39,179 nt of DNA. It comes from Nitrosomonadales bacterium. GTDB lineage: Bacteria; Pseudomonadota; Gammaproteobacteria; Burkholderiales; Gallionellaceae. The position numbers and the translations under genes are program-made. The stretch spans positions 1 through 39,179 of the forward strand of contig JANXWX010000055.1 in assembly GCA_025350915.1 (NCBI GenBank), written 5' to 3'. The notes beneath the pieces are model-generated. The model saw only the letters and a program-made list of their open reading frames with translations, was not told the origin of the DNA and did no database searches. Positions 24,679 to 33,670 of the stretch are shown here, in pieces; positions within the stretch are counted from its first letter, which is position 1; each line of letters begins with the position of its first letter.

Positions 24679-27600
24679 ATGGTTGATACCAAACAGTTCA
24701 ATCCACTCCCTCTATTATCGGTTAAGGGTGGTTTAGATAGTTCGCTTGCGCAAATTAGCGCGGAGCTGGAAAACTATTTTAACGCGGGGTGGTCGGGAAA
24801 TGAGCACCTGAAGCTGGCGCATGAAGAATTACATCGCGCGGTGGGTGTGCTGCAGATGTTGTCGCTTGAAGGTCTGGCTGTATTCAGCAGGGAGTTTGAA
24901 ACGGTGTTGCAGGAAATGTTGATGCAGCAGCAAGCGCCAACGTCTTTACACAGGGATACTCTACGCGGTGCCTTGCTGGCGCTGACGCAATATCTGGATT
25001 CTCTGGCTGACGGCGCCTCCAATACAGCGTTAAGGTTGTTTTATTCCTATCAGGAATTGCATCAACTGCGTGGTCTGGAAACAGCCTTTGAGGTGGATCT
25101 GTTCTTCCCCGAATTCGGCGTTGAATTGCCCGCGGAAGTCCTCGATGTGCCTTTGGTAAAATCTGCGGCAGAGAGTGTCAAAAAAGCCCGCGCTCAATAT
25201 CAACGCGCGCTGTTGAAATGGCTGCGTCAGGATAATCCGGCGCAATCTTTGTTAAGTATGCGTGCGTCGGTGCAAACGGTGATGGCATGTGCCCCACAAG
25301 ATCAGCATCGCGCCTTCTGGTGGATTGCAACCGGTCTGCTGGATTGCCTGATACATGACGGATTGCCCGCTGAGTTGAATGCAAATAAATTGCTGGCCCG
25401 TGTTGATTTGCAGATGAAATCAATGGCCGAGCAAAAGACGCGTGACACCGAATACAACACCACCTGCGGCATGCAATATATTCTGGCACGCAGCCATTCG
25501 GTCAGCGAAACGGTAGACAAGATCAAGCAAACCTATGTGCTGGACTCCTATTTGCCCGAAGAGCAGCCACTGCCCTATGCTGAAGTAGTGCAAGTTCTTG
25601 AACAAATGCACAGCGCGCTGACAGCGACCCAGGAAACGCATGAGCAGTGCATAAAGGGTGATGCCGAATGCAGCAAGCGTTTCATAGCGCAACTGGAAGA
25701 GCTGCATAACCTGTCGGAACGCCTCGACAAGGATACTTTGCAATTCTTGTGTAAACAGATACTCAACGTGGCATCAGATACTGATGACCCGGATGCGATG
25801 CACAGGCTCAAAATGGAAATTTCAATGTCGTTGCTGTTACTTGGCGGCGGCATCGATCGCTATCAGCATCTGGATGCACGATTCCATGAGCAAGAACGCA
25901 TGCTGGTGCAGTGCCTGAAATCCGAGTCATCAATAGACCCGGCTGATGAAAATTCCGTAATGGCTGAAATTACGGCACTTCACTGTCAAATGGCCGAGCA
26001 GGAAGTCTTATTGCCCCTGGCTACCGAAATGAAGGGTAATTTGCAGCAAGTCGAATTAAACTTGAACGTCTTCTTCAGTGATACCAGCAAGCGAAATGAA
26101 CTCGCGCCACTGCGCAGGTTGCTGACTCAGGTATACGGTGGCTTGTATATGCTTTCGCTGGATACTGCCAAACAATTGATAGGCCCTGTCGTGATCGCAG
26201 TTGACCGATATGTCGCCGGTGCCACGCCATCCCATACAGAAATGAACGCAATTGCCAGCGCTGTCAGCGCACTGGAAAATTATGTTCACGGCGTGTCGCA
26301 AGGTTTGAAGCCGGATGAAACCAGTCTTAAGGAAGTACTGCGTCTCGTCCTATCCGATTCACACAAAGCGGATCAACAATCCGTTGTGCAGGAAGCTTCG
26401 CTGCCAACCGGTGTGTCTGTACGTGAAGGTGGCGAAGACGCCGAATTACTGGAAGTATTCCTGGAGGAAGCGCAGGAAGTACTGGATACGTTGCATCTGC
26501 ATTTGGGTGCGTGTCAGCGTAATCCACATAGCCGTGAAGATCTGGTGACGATAAGACGCGGCTTCCATACCCTTAAGGGCAGTGGCCGTATGGTTGGCCT
26601 GACCAATCTGGGTGAAGTTGCCTGGTCAGTTGAGAAAGCCTTGAATAAGTGGCTGCAGGATGAAAAGCCAACAACACTGCCTGTGCTTGAATTGATAGGC
26701 GATGCAGAAGTGTTATTTCAGCATTGGGTGGAAAAATTGCGCAGCGGTGCCACGGCATTGATTGATGCAACAGACCTGGTTGCAGCGGCACAACGTGTAG
26801 AGAGTGGTAACTTTGAGGAAACCCCCTCTGTTGCCGCCAAAGCTGAAAAAGAAGCAGAGCTGCCAGACATCGTCATCGGCGGTGTGAGTCTGTCACCGGT
26901 ATTGTTTAATATTGCAACGGATGAAGCGGCCAGTATTATTGAAACGTTGCAACGGCTCGTTGCTGAATTACGCAAGGGAGGGCAGTCTGTTATACATTAT
27001 GATTTTGTACGGGCTGCACATACACTTGCCGGCGTAAATCGGTCGACCGGTTTCACCGATATTTCAGATTTGGCCGGCGCACTCGAATTATGGTTGCAGG
27101 CCTGTCTGGATACCATGGCGCCTCCCGATATTTTGCAGCTGAATTTACTTGAGCAGACGATCAATGCACTGGCAGAAATGGTTAATACATTGCGCAGAAA
27201 GCAGGAGCCCAAGCCACGTCCAGACTTGATTACCCGCTTGCAAATAAAAAAAAAGCAACTGAATAAGGCGCAGGAAGAAGAAAAACAGAAGGATAGTTCG
27301 CCTCAAATAGAATCCGTGCAGAAAGTTGCTGAAATTGCAATGCCCGATTTATCAGCAATTGAAATACAGCCACTGAACGACGAAGATGACTTGGTTGCCT
27401 ACGTGCAACGAGTGGCCCAGGAGCAGGCAAATGAGCCATTGCAATGGCAATCGCCCGAAGAACCTGCCAATACCGAAACGAAAAAAACCACGGAATCCAG
27501 TCCTGAGTTTGAACCTGTTATGCCGGAAATCGCGCCGGACAATAGTTTATTCTCGATCGATTTGAACGACCTGCGGATAACCCCTGGCTCACAATCAAAA

Positions 27601-30192
27601 CCCGATCAGGATGACAGCAAATCACCAGATGCTGAAGCCTTTTCGTTCAATTTCGATGATATGGATTTTGCTGCCGAAACACCCAAAGTGGTGAAGGCGG
27701 CTGAGCCTGAAATTCAGTTTAATCTAAATGAATTTCAACCTGATTCAAGCCATCAGGAACAGGCACTGGATGAAGTGCGTGCGGGGGCAGGAACTAAACA
27801 ACCCATTGCCGAGGCATCCTCTTACATTCCCGAAATTGAATCGCTTGATGAAATCAACGCACAGTTAAAAGCCCAGCCTTCAGTGGCGCATGACGAAACT
27901 GTAACTGAAGATAGCCATGGAACTAAAAAAAGGGCGACCCAGGATGACCTGGACGAGCAGTTATTGCCGATATTTTTGGAAGAGGCAGACGAATTATATT
28001 CGCAATTAACAAGTGAATTAAACGAGTGGCGTAGCAATGTCAATGATGCCGGAGAAGGACTCAAAATTGCACGAAAGCTACAGCGCAGCCTGCATACCCT
28101 GAAAGGGAGTGCACGTATGGCTGGCGCAATGCGATTGGGAGAATTGACGCATCGGGTGGAAGATTGCCTGGATGCCACCGTAGCAGAAGGTAAACATGAT
28201 GCAGCATTGCTGGATGAGTTAGAAGGCTATTTTGACCGGATAGGTGGAGCGCTTGAAAAATTGCGCACAGGCGATACTTCAGCGGATGTTGTTGAACAGG
28301 TAGCCAAGGTTGTTGCGCCGAAAAAGAATGTGGTACAGCAACCGGTAGAGCAGCTAGTAGAAAATGTTGAAGAGAGCAAAGAAGCTGCGATATTACGCGT
28401 CAGATCAGATGTGGTTGATGATCTGGTCAACGAAGCGGGTGAAATAAGTGTCACGCGTTCACGTATGGAAGTTGAATTAAGTGCGTTCAAGGGCGGCCTG
28501 CACGACTTGACGAGTAGCGTACTCGGTATGCGAAAATTGGTGCGTGAAATTGAAATGCATGCCGAAGGACAAATGCAGGCGCGTTCTGCCGTGGCAGGAG
28601 ATAGTGCAGAGAAGTTTGATCCACTTGAGTTTGACCGTTTCACGCGTTTCCAGGAGTTGACACGTTTCATGAGCGAAAGCGTGCATGACGTCCACACGGT
28701 GCAACAGTCACTGCTCAAAAATCTGGATGAAACCAGTGCTGCCATGTCGGCACAGGCCAAGCTGAATAGTATCTTGCAGAAAAGCCTGATGTCGATACGC
28801 ATGCTGCCGTTTTCAAATATCAGCCAGCGTCTGTATCGCATTGTGCGTCAAACCGGAAAAGAGTTGGGCAAGAAAGCAAACCTGGAGTTATACGGTACCG
28901 AAATCGAGCTGGATCGCGGCGTGCTGGAAAAAATGACCGCACCGTTTGAACACTTGTTGCGTAACGCCATCGTGCATGGACTCGAAAGTCCCGAGCAACG
29001 CGAGTTAAAAGGCAAGCCGCCGATAGGTAACATCGCGCTGACCCTGCGTCAGGAAGGTAACGAAGTTGTATTTGAATTCAAGGACGATGGCGCCGGACTG
29101 AATACGGCCAAGATACGGCAAAAAGCCCTTGAGCAAGGCTTGATAAAATCGAATGAAGTCATCAGCGATGAAAAAGCCATGCTGTTGATATTTGAAACGG
29201 GTTTATCGACTGCAACAGAACTGACTGAAATTTCCGGACGCGGCGTCGGTATGGACGTTGTCCGCAGCGAAATTAAAGCACTGGGTGGACGTGTTGAAGT
29301 TTCATCAGAACCGGACAAGGGTGCAAATTTTACAATCTACCTGCCGTTAACCCTGGCGGTGATGAAGGCATTGATGGTGCGTGCCGGTAACGACATATAT
29401 GCAATTCCCTCGGTGATGGTGGAACAGGTGCAACAGATCAAGCCGGACGTTCTGGTAGAACTGTACCGCAGTGGATCAGTGTCCTGGCAGGACAAATCCT
29501 ACCCATTGTATTACCTGCCGCAATTGCTGGGTGACAAGGAGCGGGTGCCGGATAGCAAAGTTTATAACTCAATACTGCTCTTGCGTAGCGGTGATCAGCG
29601 TATCGCGCTCCATCTGGATGAGTTGATGGGAAACAAAGAGGTGGTCGTTAAAAACGTGGGCGTACAACTTGCCCGATTACCCGGTATTGCGGGTGCAACA
29701 GTGCAGGCCAACGGTAAAGTGGTGCTAATTCTGAATCCGGTTCCGCTGATACAAGAAACCAAAGAAGTGAAAAGGTTTGATACAACGATTATTCAGGAGC
29801 CATTACGGCGGACGCCAGTGGTCATGATCGTCGATGACTCGCTCACGGTCAGAAAAATTACAACCAGATTGTTGACCCGTGCCGGTTATGAAGTGGTTAC
29901 CGCAAAAGACGGCGTGGATGCACTTGAAAAACTGGTTGATATGACACCGGACATTATGCTGCTGGATGTCGAGATGCCGCGCATGGACGGTTTTGAGTTG
30001 ACCAAGCAATTGCGGCGCGACAGCAAGACCGTGGATCTGCCCATTATCATGATCACGTCACGTACAGCCGATAAACATAAAAACTATGCTTTCGAATTGG
30101 GCGTAAATGGCTATCTCGGCAAGCCCTATCAAGATGAAGAGCTATTGGAAAATATAGCTCAATACGCGCCACTGCTTGAGCCTGCATCGTAA
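24679..30192 (+). CDS. chpA: Chemosensory hybrid histidine kinase ChpA/PilL
   Basis: An 1837-residue CheA-type kinase that phosphorylates PilG and PilH. Order: a FimL-like N-terminal Hpt-related region (His52 in EELHRAVGVLQM); a long helical region to about 560; Hpt domains with His630 (FHTLKGSGRM), His781 (AHTLAGVNRS) and His1139 (LHTLKGSARM); an acidic low-complexity linker at about 840-1080. Next come the dimerisation/HATPase domain with N-box Asn1429, DDGAGL (1469-1474) and GRGVGMD (1520-1526), a CheW-like domain (about 1560-1690) and a receiver with Asp1763. P. aeruginosa ChpA is longer, with eight Hpt-like modules; only three clear TLKG-type histidines plus the N-terminal one are visible here. 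It follows pilJ after 18 bases. Confidence 0.95.
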   Translation: MVDTKQFNPLPLLSVKGGLDSSLAQISAELENYFNAGWSGNEHLKLAHEELHRAVGVLQMLSLEGLAVFSREFETVLQEMLMQQQAPTSLHRDTLRGALLALTQYLDSLADGASNTALRLFYSYQELHQLRGLETAFEVDLFFPEFGVELPAEVLDVPLVKSAAESVKKARAQYQRALLKWLRQDNPAQSLLSMRASVQTVMACAPQDQHRAFWWIATGLLDCLIHDGLPAELNANKLLARVDLQMKSMAEQKTRDTEYNTTCGMQYILARSHSVSETVDKIKQTYVLDSYLPEEQPLPYAEVVQVLEQMHSALTATQETHEQCIKGDAECSKRFIAQLEELHNLSERLDKDTLQFLCKQILNVASDTDDPDAMHRLKMEISMSLLLLGGGIDRYQHLDARFHEQERMLVQCLKSESSIDPADENSVMAEITALHCQMAEQEVLLPLATEMKGNLQQVELNLNVFFSDTSKRNELAPLRRLLTQVYGGLYMLSLDTAKQLIGPVVIAVDRYVAGATPSHTEMNAIASAVSALENYVHGVSQGLKPDETSLKEVLRLVLSDSHKADQQSVVQEASLPTGVSVREGGEDAELLEVFLEEAQEVLDTLHLHLGACQRNPHSREDLVTIRRGFHTLKGSGRMVGLTNLGEVAWSVEKALNKWLQDEKPTTLPVLELIGDAEVLFQHWVEKLRSGATALIDATDLVAAAQRVESGNFEETPSVAAKAEKEAELPDIVIGGVSLSPVLFNIATDEAASIIETLQRLVAELRKGGQSVIHYDFVRAAHTLAGVNRSTGFTDISDLAGALELWLQACLDTMAPPDILQLNLLEQTINALAEMVNTLRRKQEPKPRPDLITRLQIKKKQLNKAQEEEKQKDSSPQIESVQKVAEIAMPDLSAIEIQPLNDEDDLVAYVQRVAQEQANEPLQWQSPEEPANTETKKTTESSPEFEPVMPEIAPDNSLFSIDLNDLRITPGSQSKPDQDDSKSPDAEAFSFNFDDMDFAAETPKVVKAAEPEIQFNLNEFQPDSSHQEQALDEVRAGAGTKQPIAEASSYIPEIESLDEINAQLKAQPSVAHDETVTEDSHGTKKRATQDDLDEQLLPIFLEEADELYSQLTSELNEWRSNVNDAGEGLKIARKLQRSLHTLKGSARMAGAMRLGELTHRVEDCLDATVAEGKHDAALLDELEGYFDRIGGALEKLRTGDTSADVVEQVAKVVAPKKNVVQQPVEQLVENVEESKEAAILRVRSDVVDDLVNEAGEISVTRSRMEVELSAFKGGLHDLTSSVLGMRKLVREIEMHAEGQMQARSAVAGDSAEKFDPLEFDRFTRFQELTRFMSESVHDVHTVQQSLLKNLDETSAAMSAQAKLNSILQKSLMSIRMLPFSNISQRLYRIVRQTGKELGKKANLELYGTEIELDRGVLEKMTAPFEHLLRNAIVHGLESPEQRELKGKPPIGNIALTLRQEGNEVVFEFKDDGAGLNTAKIRQKALEQGLIKSNEVISDEKAMLLIFETGLSTATELTEISGRGVGMDVVRSEIKALGGRVEVSSEPDKGANFTIYLPLTLAVMKALMVRAGNDIYAIPSVMVEQVQQIKPDVLVELYRSGSVSWQDKSYPLYYLPQLLGDKERVPDSKVYNSILLLRSGDQRIALHLDELMGNKEVVVKNVGVQLARLPGIAGATVQANGKVVLILNPVPLIQETKEVKRFDTTIIQEPLRRTPVVMIVDDSLTVRKITTRLLTRAGYEVVTAKDGVDALEKLVDMTPDIMLLDVEMPRMDGFELTKQLRRDSKTVDLPIIMITSRTADKHKNYAFELGVNGYLGKPYQDEELLENIAQYAPLLEPAS

Positions 30193-30227
30193 CGGTAGCT
30201 TGCTGACAACCCCCTGTAATCTACCGT
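30192..30227 (+). other. Inverted repeat after chpA
   Basis: ACGGTAG (30192-30198) and CTACCGT (30221-30227) are perfect complements with a 22-base loop, starting in the chpA stop codon. No U-tract follows. It could be a 3' end stabilising structure or chance. Confidence 0.3.
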
Positions 30228-30287
30228 AAGAATGCAATCTACAAATTTACGGATGAAACATATGGGCTAGCAGGCTACAATAACGAC

Positions 30288-30848
30288 ATGTCACAGATTG
30301 ATCTTAGCCATCATTTCCTCATTGCCATGCCTGCCATGACAGACCCTATTTTTGCCAAGTCACTTACTTATGTGTGTGAACATAATGAGCAGGGTGCACT
30401 TGGAATTGTAGTAAACCGCCCTATCAGCTTAAACCTGGGCGAGTTATTCGCGCAAATTAAAATACCGTTACTCCCGACCGAGCTGGAAGAGTTACCCATA
30501 CATTTTGGCGGCCCGGTGCAGACAGATCGTGGTTTTGTTTTGCATGTTCCGGCTGGAGAATGGCAATCAACTCTGGTCGTAAAAGATCGGGTAGGCATGA
30601 CAACTTCCAAAGATATTCTCGAAGCGGTAGGGCAGGGAAAAGGTCCGCGCAATATACTCGTCACGCTTGGATACGCAGGTTGGTCTCAAGGCCAGCTTGA
30701 GCATGAGTTATCGCAAAATGCCTGGCTGAGTGTGCCGGCTACGGAAGAAATATTGTTTGATATGCCTGCAGAAGAGCGCCTGGCCGCTGCAATGGCCTTG
30801 CTCGGTGTGGACTATGCCTCGTTGTCTGCAGATTCCGGGCATGCATAA
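30288..30848 (+). CDS. algH: AlgH/YqgE family protein (UPF0301)
   Basis: A 186-residue YqgE/AlgH protein. The family start [19 protein letters not shown] and the block [11 protein letters not shown] are clear, as is [15 protein letters not shown]. The biochemical function is unsettled; AlgH was named from alginate regulation in Pseudomonas. Its place directly before ruvX and pyrB is a conserved arrangement across gamma- and betaproteobacteria. The C-terminus overlaps or abuts the ruvX start, depending on the start chosen for that gene. Confidence 0.93.
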   Translation: MSQIDLSHHFLIAMPAMTDPIFAKSLTYVCEHNEQGALGIVVNRPISLNLGELFAQIKIPLLPTELEELPIHFGGPVQTDRGFVLHVPAGEWQSTLVVKDRVGMTTSKDILEAVGQGKGPRNILVTLGYAGWSQGQLEHELSQNAWLSVPATEEILFDMPAEERLAAAMALLGVDYASLSADSGHA

Positions 30849-30879
30849 CAGGCCAGTGGATGCATATTCAATAGCAGAA

Positions 30880-31338
30880 ATGAATTCAGCCATTAACGTG
30901 AAGGCGGTAACAGGAACACTGTTGGCATTTGATTTTGGTACCAAGCGAATCGGGATAGCGGTGGGTAACTCAATAGCTCACTCAACCCAACCGTTGATTA
31001 CTTTGCATGGTGAACAAAATGATCAGCGATTTTTGGCCATCGAAAAATTGATCACAGAGTGGCAACCCAGCGCACTCATCGTTGGCCTGCCAAGCAATGA
31101 TGATGGCACGCCGCACGAAATGACGCGCTTATGCCGGCGCTTTGCCAACCGCCTGAAGGGGCGTTTCAATTTGCCTGTAATCCTGGTAGATGAGCGTTAT
31201 ACTTCCGCCTCGGCAAGTACGCAACTGACTGAAATGGGCGTTCGCGGCATCAAGCAAAAAGTTATGATAGATCAAGTTGCCGCGCAACATATCTTACAAG
31301 CCTACTTTGACGAACCTACGATGGCGATTTTTGCATGA
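30880..31338 (+). CDS. ruvX: Putative pre-16S rRNA nuclease / Holliday junction resolvase RuvX (YqgF)
   Basis: A 152-residue RNase H-fold nuclease of the YqgF/RuvX family, implicated in pre-16S rRNA 5'-end processing. The catalytic Asp18 is in [16 protein letters not shown], and [11 protein letters not shown] is the second conserved block. I chose the ATG at 30880 for normal family length; an ATG at 30841 would add 13 residues and overlap the algH stop. Its TGA stop overlaps the pyrB ATG, so it is coupled to pyrB. Confidence 0.9.
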   Translation: MNSAINVKAVTGTLLAFDFGTKRIGIAVGNSIAHSTQPLITLHGEQNDQRFLAIEKLITEWQPSALIVGLPSNDDGTPHEMTRLCRRFANRLKGRFNLPVILVDERYTSASASTQLTEMGVRGIKQKVMIDQVAAQHILQAYFDEPTMAIFA

Positions 31339-32288
31339 ATAATCCTCAACTGAATAAACACGGTGAATTGCAACATTTGCTCTCCACCGAAGGCCTGCCA
31401 TCGCGAATTTTGTATGACATTCTGGATCGTGCCTCAGCATTTGTTGATGAAGCCGGGCATGGAGAAATCAAGAAAGTACCCCTGCTTCATGGCAAGTCGA
31501 TATTCAATATATTTTTTGAAAACAGCACCCGCACCCGCACAACATTTGAAATAGCCGCCAAGCGCTTGTCAGCTGATGTGGTCAATCTGAATATAGGTTC
31601 ATCCTCGAGCAGCAAGGGCGAGACACTGCTGGATACAGTAGATAACCTGTGTGCCATGCATGCCGATATGTTTGTTGTACGCCATGCGCAAAGTGGCGCC
31701 GCGCATTTAATTGCAAAACATGTTGCTCCCGAAATTCATGTGATCAATGCCGGTGATGGACGTCACGCCCACCCGACACAGGCCCTGCTCGATATGTTCA
31801 CAATCAGGCACTATAAAAAAGAATTTCACAACCTGCGCGTGGCGATTGTTGGCGACATCATACATTCGCGTGTTGCACGCTCGCAGATTCATGCTTTGAC
31901 TACGCTGGGCGTACCCGAAGTGCGCGTGATTGCCCCCAAAACCTTGTTGCCCAGCCATGTTGAACAACTTGGCGTGCGCGTCTTCCACAATATGGAGGAG
32001 GGGTTGCGCGACGTTGATGTGGTGCTCATGCTCAGGCTGCAAAATGAACGCATGCAAGGCGCGGCGCTGCCATCGGCGCAGGAGTATTTTAAAAATTACG
32101 GATTGACGCAGGAAAAATTATCCCTGGCAAAAGAAGACGCCATCGTGATGCACCCCGGGCCGATGAACCGGGGTATTGAAATCGATTCCAGTGTTGCAGA
32201 TGGTGCACAGTCTGTCATCCTGCCACAGGTAACTTTTGGTATTGCGGTGCGTATGGCGGTGATGAGACTGCTGGCGGGCGATAAATAA
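31335..32288 (+). CDS. pyrB: Aspartate carbamoyltransferase catalytic subunit
   Basis: PyrB joins carbamoyl phosphate to aspartate in pyrimidine synthesis. The carbamoyl-phosphate loop STRTRT is at residues 64-69 and the SSSSSKGET loop follows near residue 97; [12 protein letters not shown] and MHPGPMNRG are further signatures. Length 317 is normal. It overlaps ruvX by four bases (ATGA). A dihydroorotase-like gene follows after 20 bases, and no pyrI regulatory subunit or pyrR is present. That arrangement matches the class A ATCase of pseudomonads, where the inactive PyrC' holds the complex together. Confidence 0.96.
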   Translation: MNNPQLNKHGELQHLLSTEGLPSRILYDILDRASAFVDEAGHGEIKKVPLLHGKSIFNIFFENSTRTRTTFEIAAKRLSADVVNLNIGSSSSSKGETLLDTVDNLCAMHADMFVVRHAQSGAAHLIAKHVAPEIHVINAGDGRHAHPTQALLDMFTIRHYKKEFHNLRVAIVGDIIHSRVARSQIHALTTLGVPEVRVIAPKTLLPSHVEQLGVRVFHNMEEGLRDVDVVLMLRLQNERMQGAALPSAQEYFKNYGLTQEKLSLAKEDAIVMHPGPMNRGIEIDSSVADGAQSVILPQVTFGIAVRMAVMRLLAGDK

Positions 32289-32308
32289 ATCAGATCAGGC
32301 ACACAGGT

Positions 32309-33586
32309 ATGAATATACAAATACAAAATGGACGATTGATTGATCCTAAAAATAAAATTGATGCCATACAGGATGTCTTTATCTCGGCAGGCAAAATCGT
32401 GGCGACGGGTATGGCACCTGCCGGATTTAAAGCAAATAAAATAATAGATGCCAAAGGGTTGATTGTGGCGCCGGGGTTAATAGACTTGGCAGCCAGACTA
32501 CGCGAGCCGGGTTATGAATACAGGGCAACGCTCGAGTCGGAAATGAATGCTGCGGTTGCTGGGGGTATAACGTCGTTAGCTTGCCCGCCAGATACCGATC
32601 CGGCACTTGATGAACCGGGTCTGGTCGAAATGCTTAAGCATCGCGCGCGCGCCTTGTGTCAGGCCAATGTATATCCCGTCGGCGCGCTGACTTATGGTTT
32701 GAAAGGGCAAGAATTAACCGAAATGGCCGAGCTGGTCGACGCAGGTTGTGTGGCATTTAGTCAGGCCGATGCACCATTAACCGATACAAGAGTTTTAATG
32801 CGCGCGATGCTATATGCCGCGACATTTAATTTTGGTGTCTGGTTACGCCCGCAAGACAGTTTTCTCGCCCGTGATGGTGTTGCCCATGATGGAGAAGTGG
32901 CAACACGGCTGGGGTTGCCGGCCATACCGGTCTGCGCAGAAACGATTGCGTTGTGTACCATGTTGCAATTGGCCAGAGAAACAGGAGTGCGCCTGCATAT
33001 ATGCAGGATCTCCAGTGCCGCTGGCGTTGCATTGCTCCGCGCTGCAAAAAAAGAAGGGCTTGTGGTTACTTGTGATGTATCGATGAACCACATTCACCTG
33101 TCCGAAATGGATATCGGCTATTTTGATTCAAATTGTCATTTGGTGCCCCCGCTACGCAATCAGCGTGACCGCGAGGCACTGCGAATCGGGTTGCAAGAAG
33201 GTGTGATCGATGCAATCTGCTCCAACCACTCTCCCGTGGATGACGATGCCAAGCAAATGCCATTTGCCGAAGCGGAAGCTGGCGCGACGGGTGTAGAGTT
33301 GCTCCTACCACTCGTGTTGAAGTGGGCCCAGGAAAGCAAACAAACGCTTATAGATGCCCTCGCAAAAGTAACATGCAATGCAGCGCATATACTTAAAATA
33401 GATGCTGGTCATTTAACTATTGGCGCTGCAGCGGATATATGTATTTTCGACCCGGCCTGTCACTGGAAGGTAGAGCCCCTCGCATTAAAGAGCCAGGGAA
33501 AAAATACGCCATTTTTGAATATGGAGCTACAGGGTAAAGTTCGCTATACACTGGTGAATGGCCAATTCGTTTATCAATCCGCGTAA
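32309..33586 (+). CDS. pyrX: Dihydroorotase-like protein lacking metal ligands (PyrC'/PyrX)
   Basis: A 425-residue amidohydrolase-fold protein immediately downstream of pyrB. The canonical metal motif D-x-H-x-H is altered: residues 59-68 read DLAARLREPG, with Ala61 and Arg63 where the two histidines should be. The later HxxHxS reads HICRIS (Arg233 instead of His), and the catalytic Asp of the DHAP motif is Asn306 in SNHSP. The protein is therefore very unlikely to be an active dihydroorotase. In Pseudomonas such a pyrC' product is a structural partner of PyrB. A true pyrC should exist elsewhere in this genome. The overall frame is intact, so it is not a decaying pseudogene. Confidence 0.9.
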   Translation: MNIQIQNGRLIDPKNKIDAIQDVFISAGKIVATGMAPAGFKANKIIDAKGLIVAPGLIDLAARLREPGYEYRATLESEMNAAVAGGITSLACPPDTDPALDEPGLVEMLKHRARALCQANVYPVGALTYGLKGQELTEMAELVDAGCVAFSQADAPLTDTRVLMRAMLYAATFNFGVWLRPQDSFLARDGVAHDGEVATRLGLPAIPVCAETIALCTMLQLARETGVRLHICRISSAAGVALLRAAKKEGLVVTCDVSMNHIHLSEMDIGYFDSNCHLVPPLRNQRDREALRIGLQEGVIDAICSNHSPVDDDAKQMPFAEAEAGATGVELLLPLVLKWAQESKQTLIDALAKVTCNAAHILKIDAGHLTIGAAADICIFDPACHWKVEPLALKSQGKNTPFLNMELQGKVRYTLVNGQFVYQSA

Positions 33587-33670
33587 AATAGACATCCTCC
33601 TTCTTTTATACCTATAAATTTCCGGCATAAAATTATTCTGCAGCATTTAAGTACCAGTCCCGAAAACATC

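Noticed and set aside
28227-28841. 204-codon minus-strand ORF inside chpA
   Set aside because: It is Ser/Arg/Leu-rich with no recognisable domain and opposite the ChpA Hpt and dimerisation region.
32309-33586. Annotation as an active dihydroorotase pyrC
   Set aside because: The HxH metal pair, another metal His and the catalytic Asp are all replaced, so only the fold and the operon place remain.
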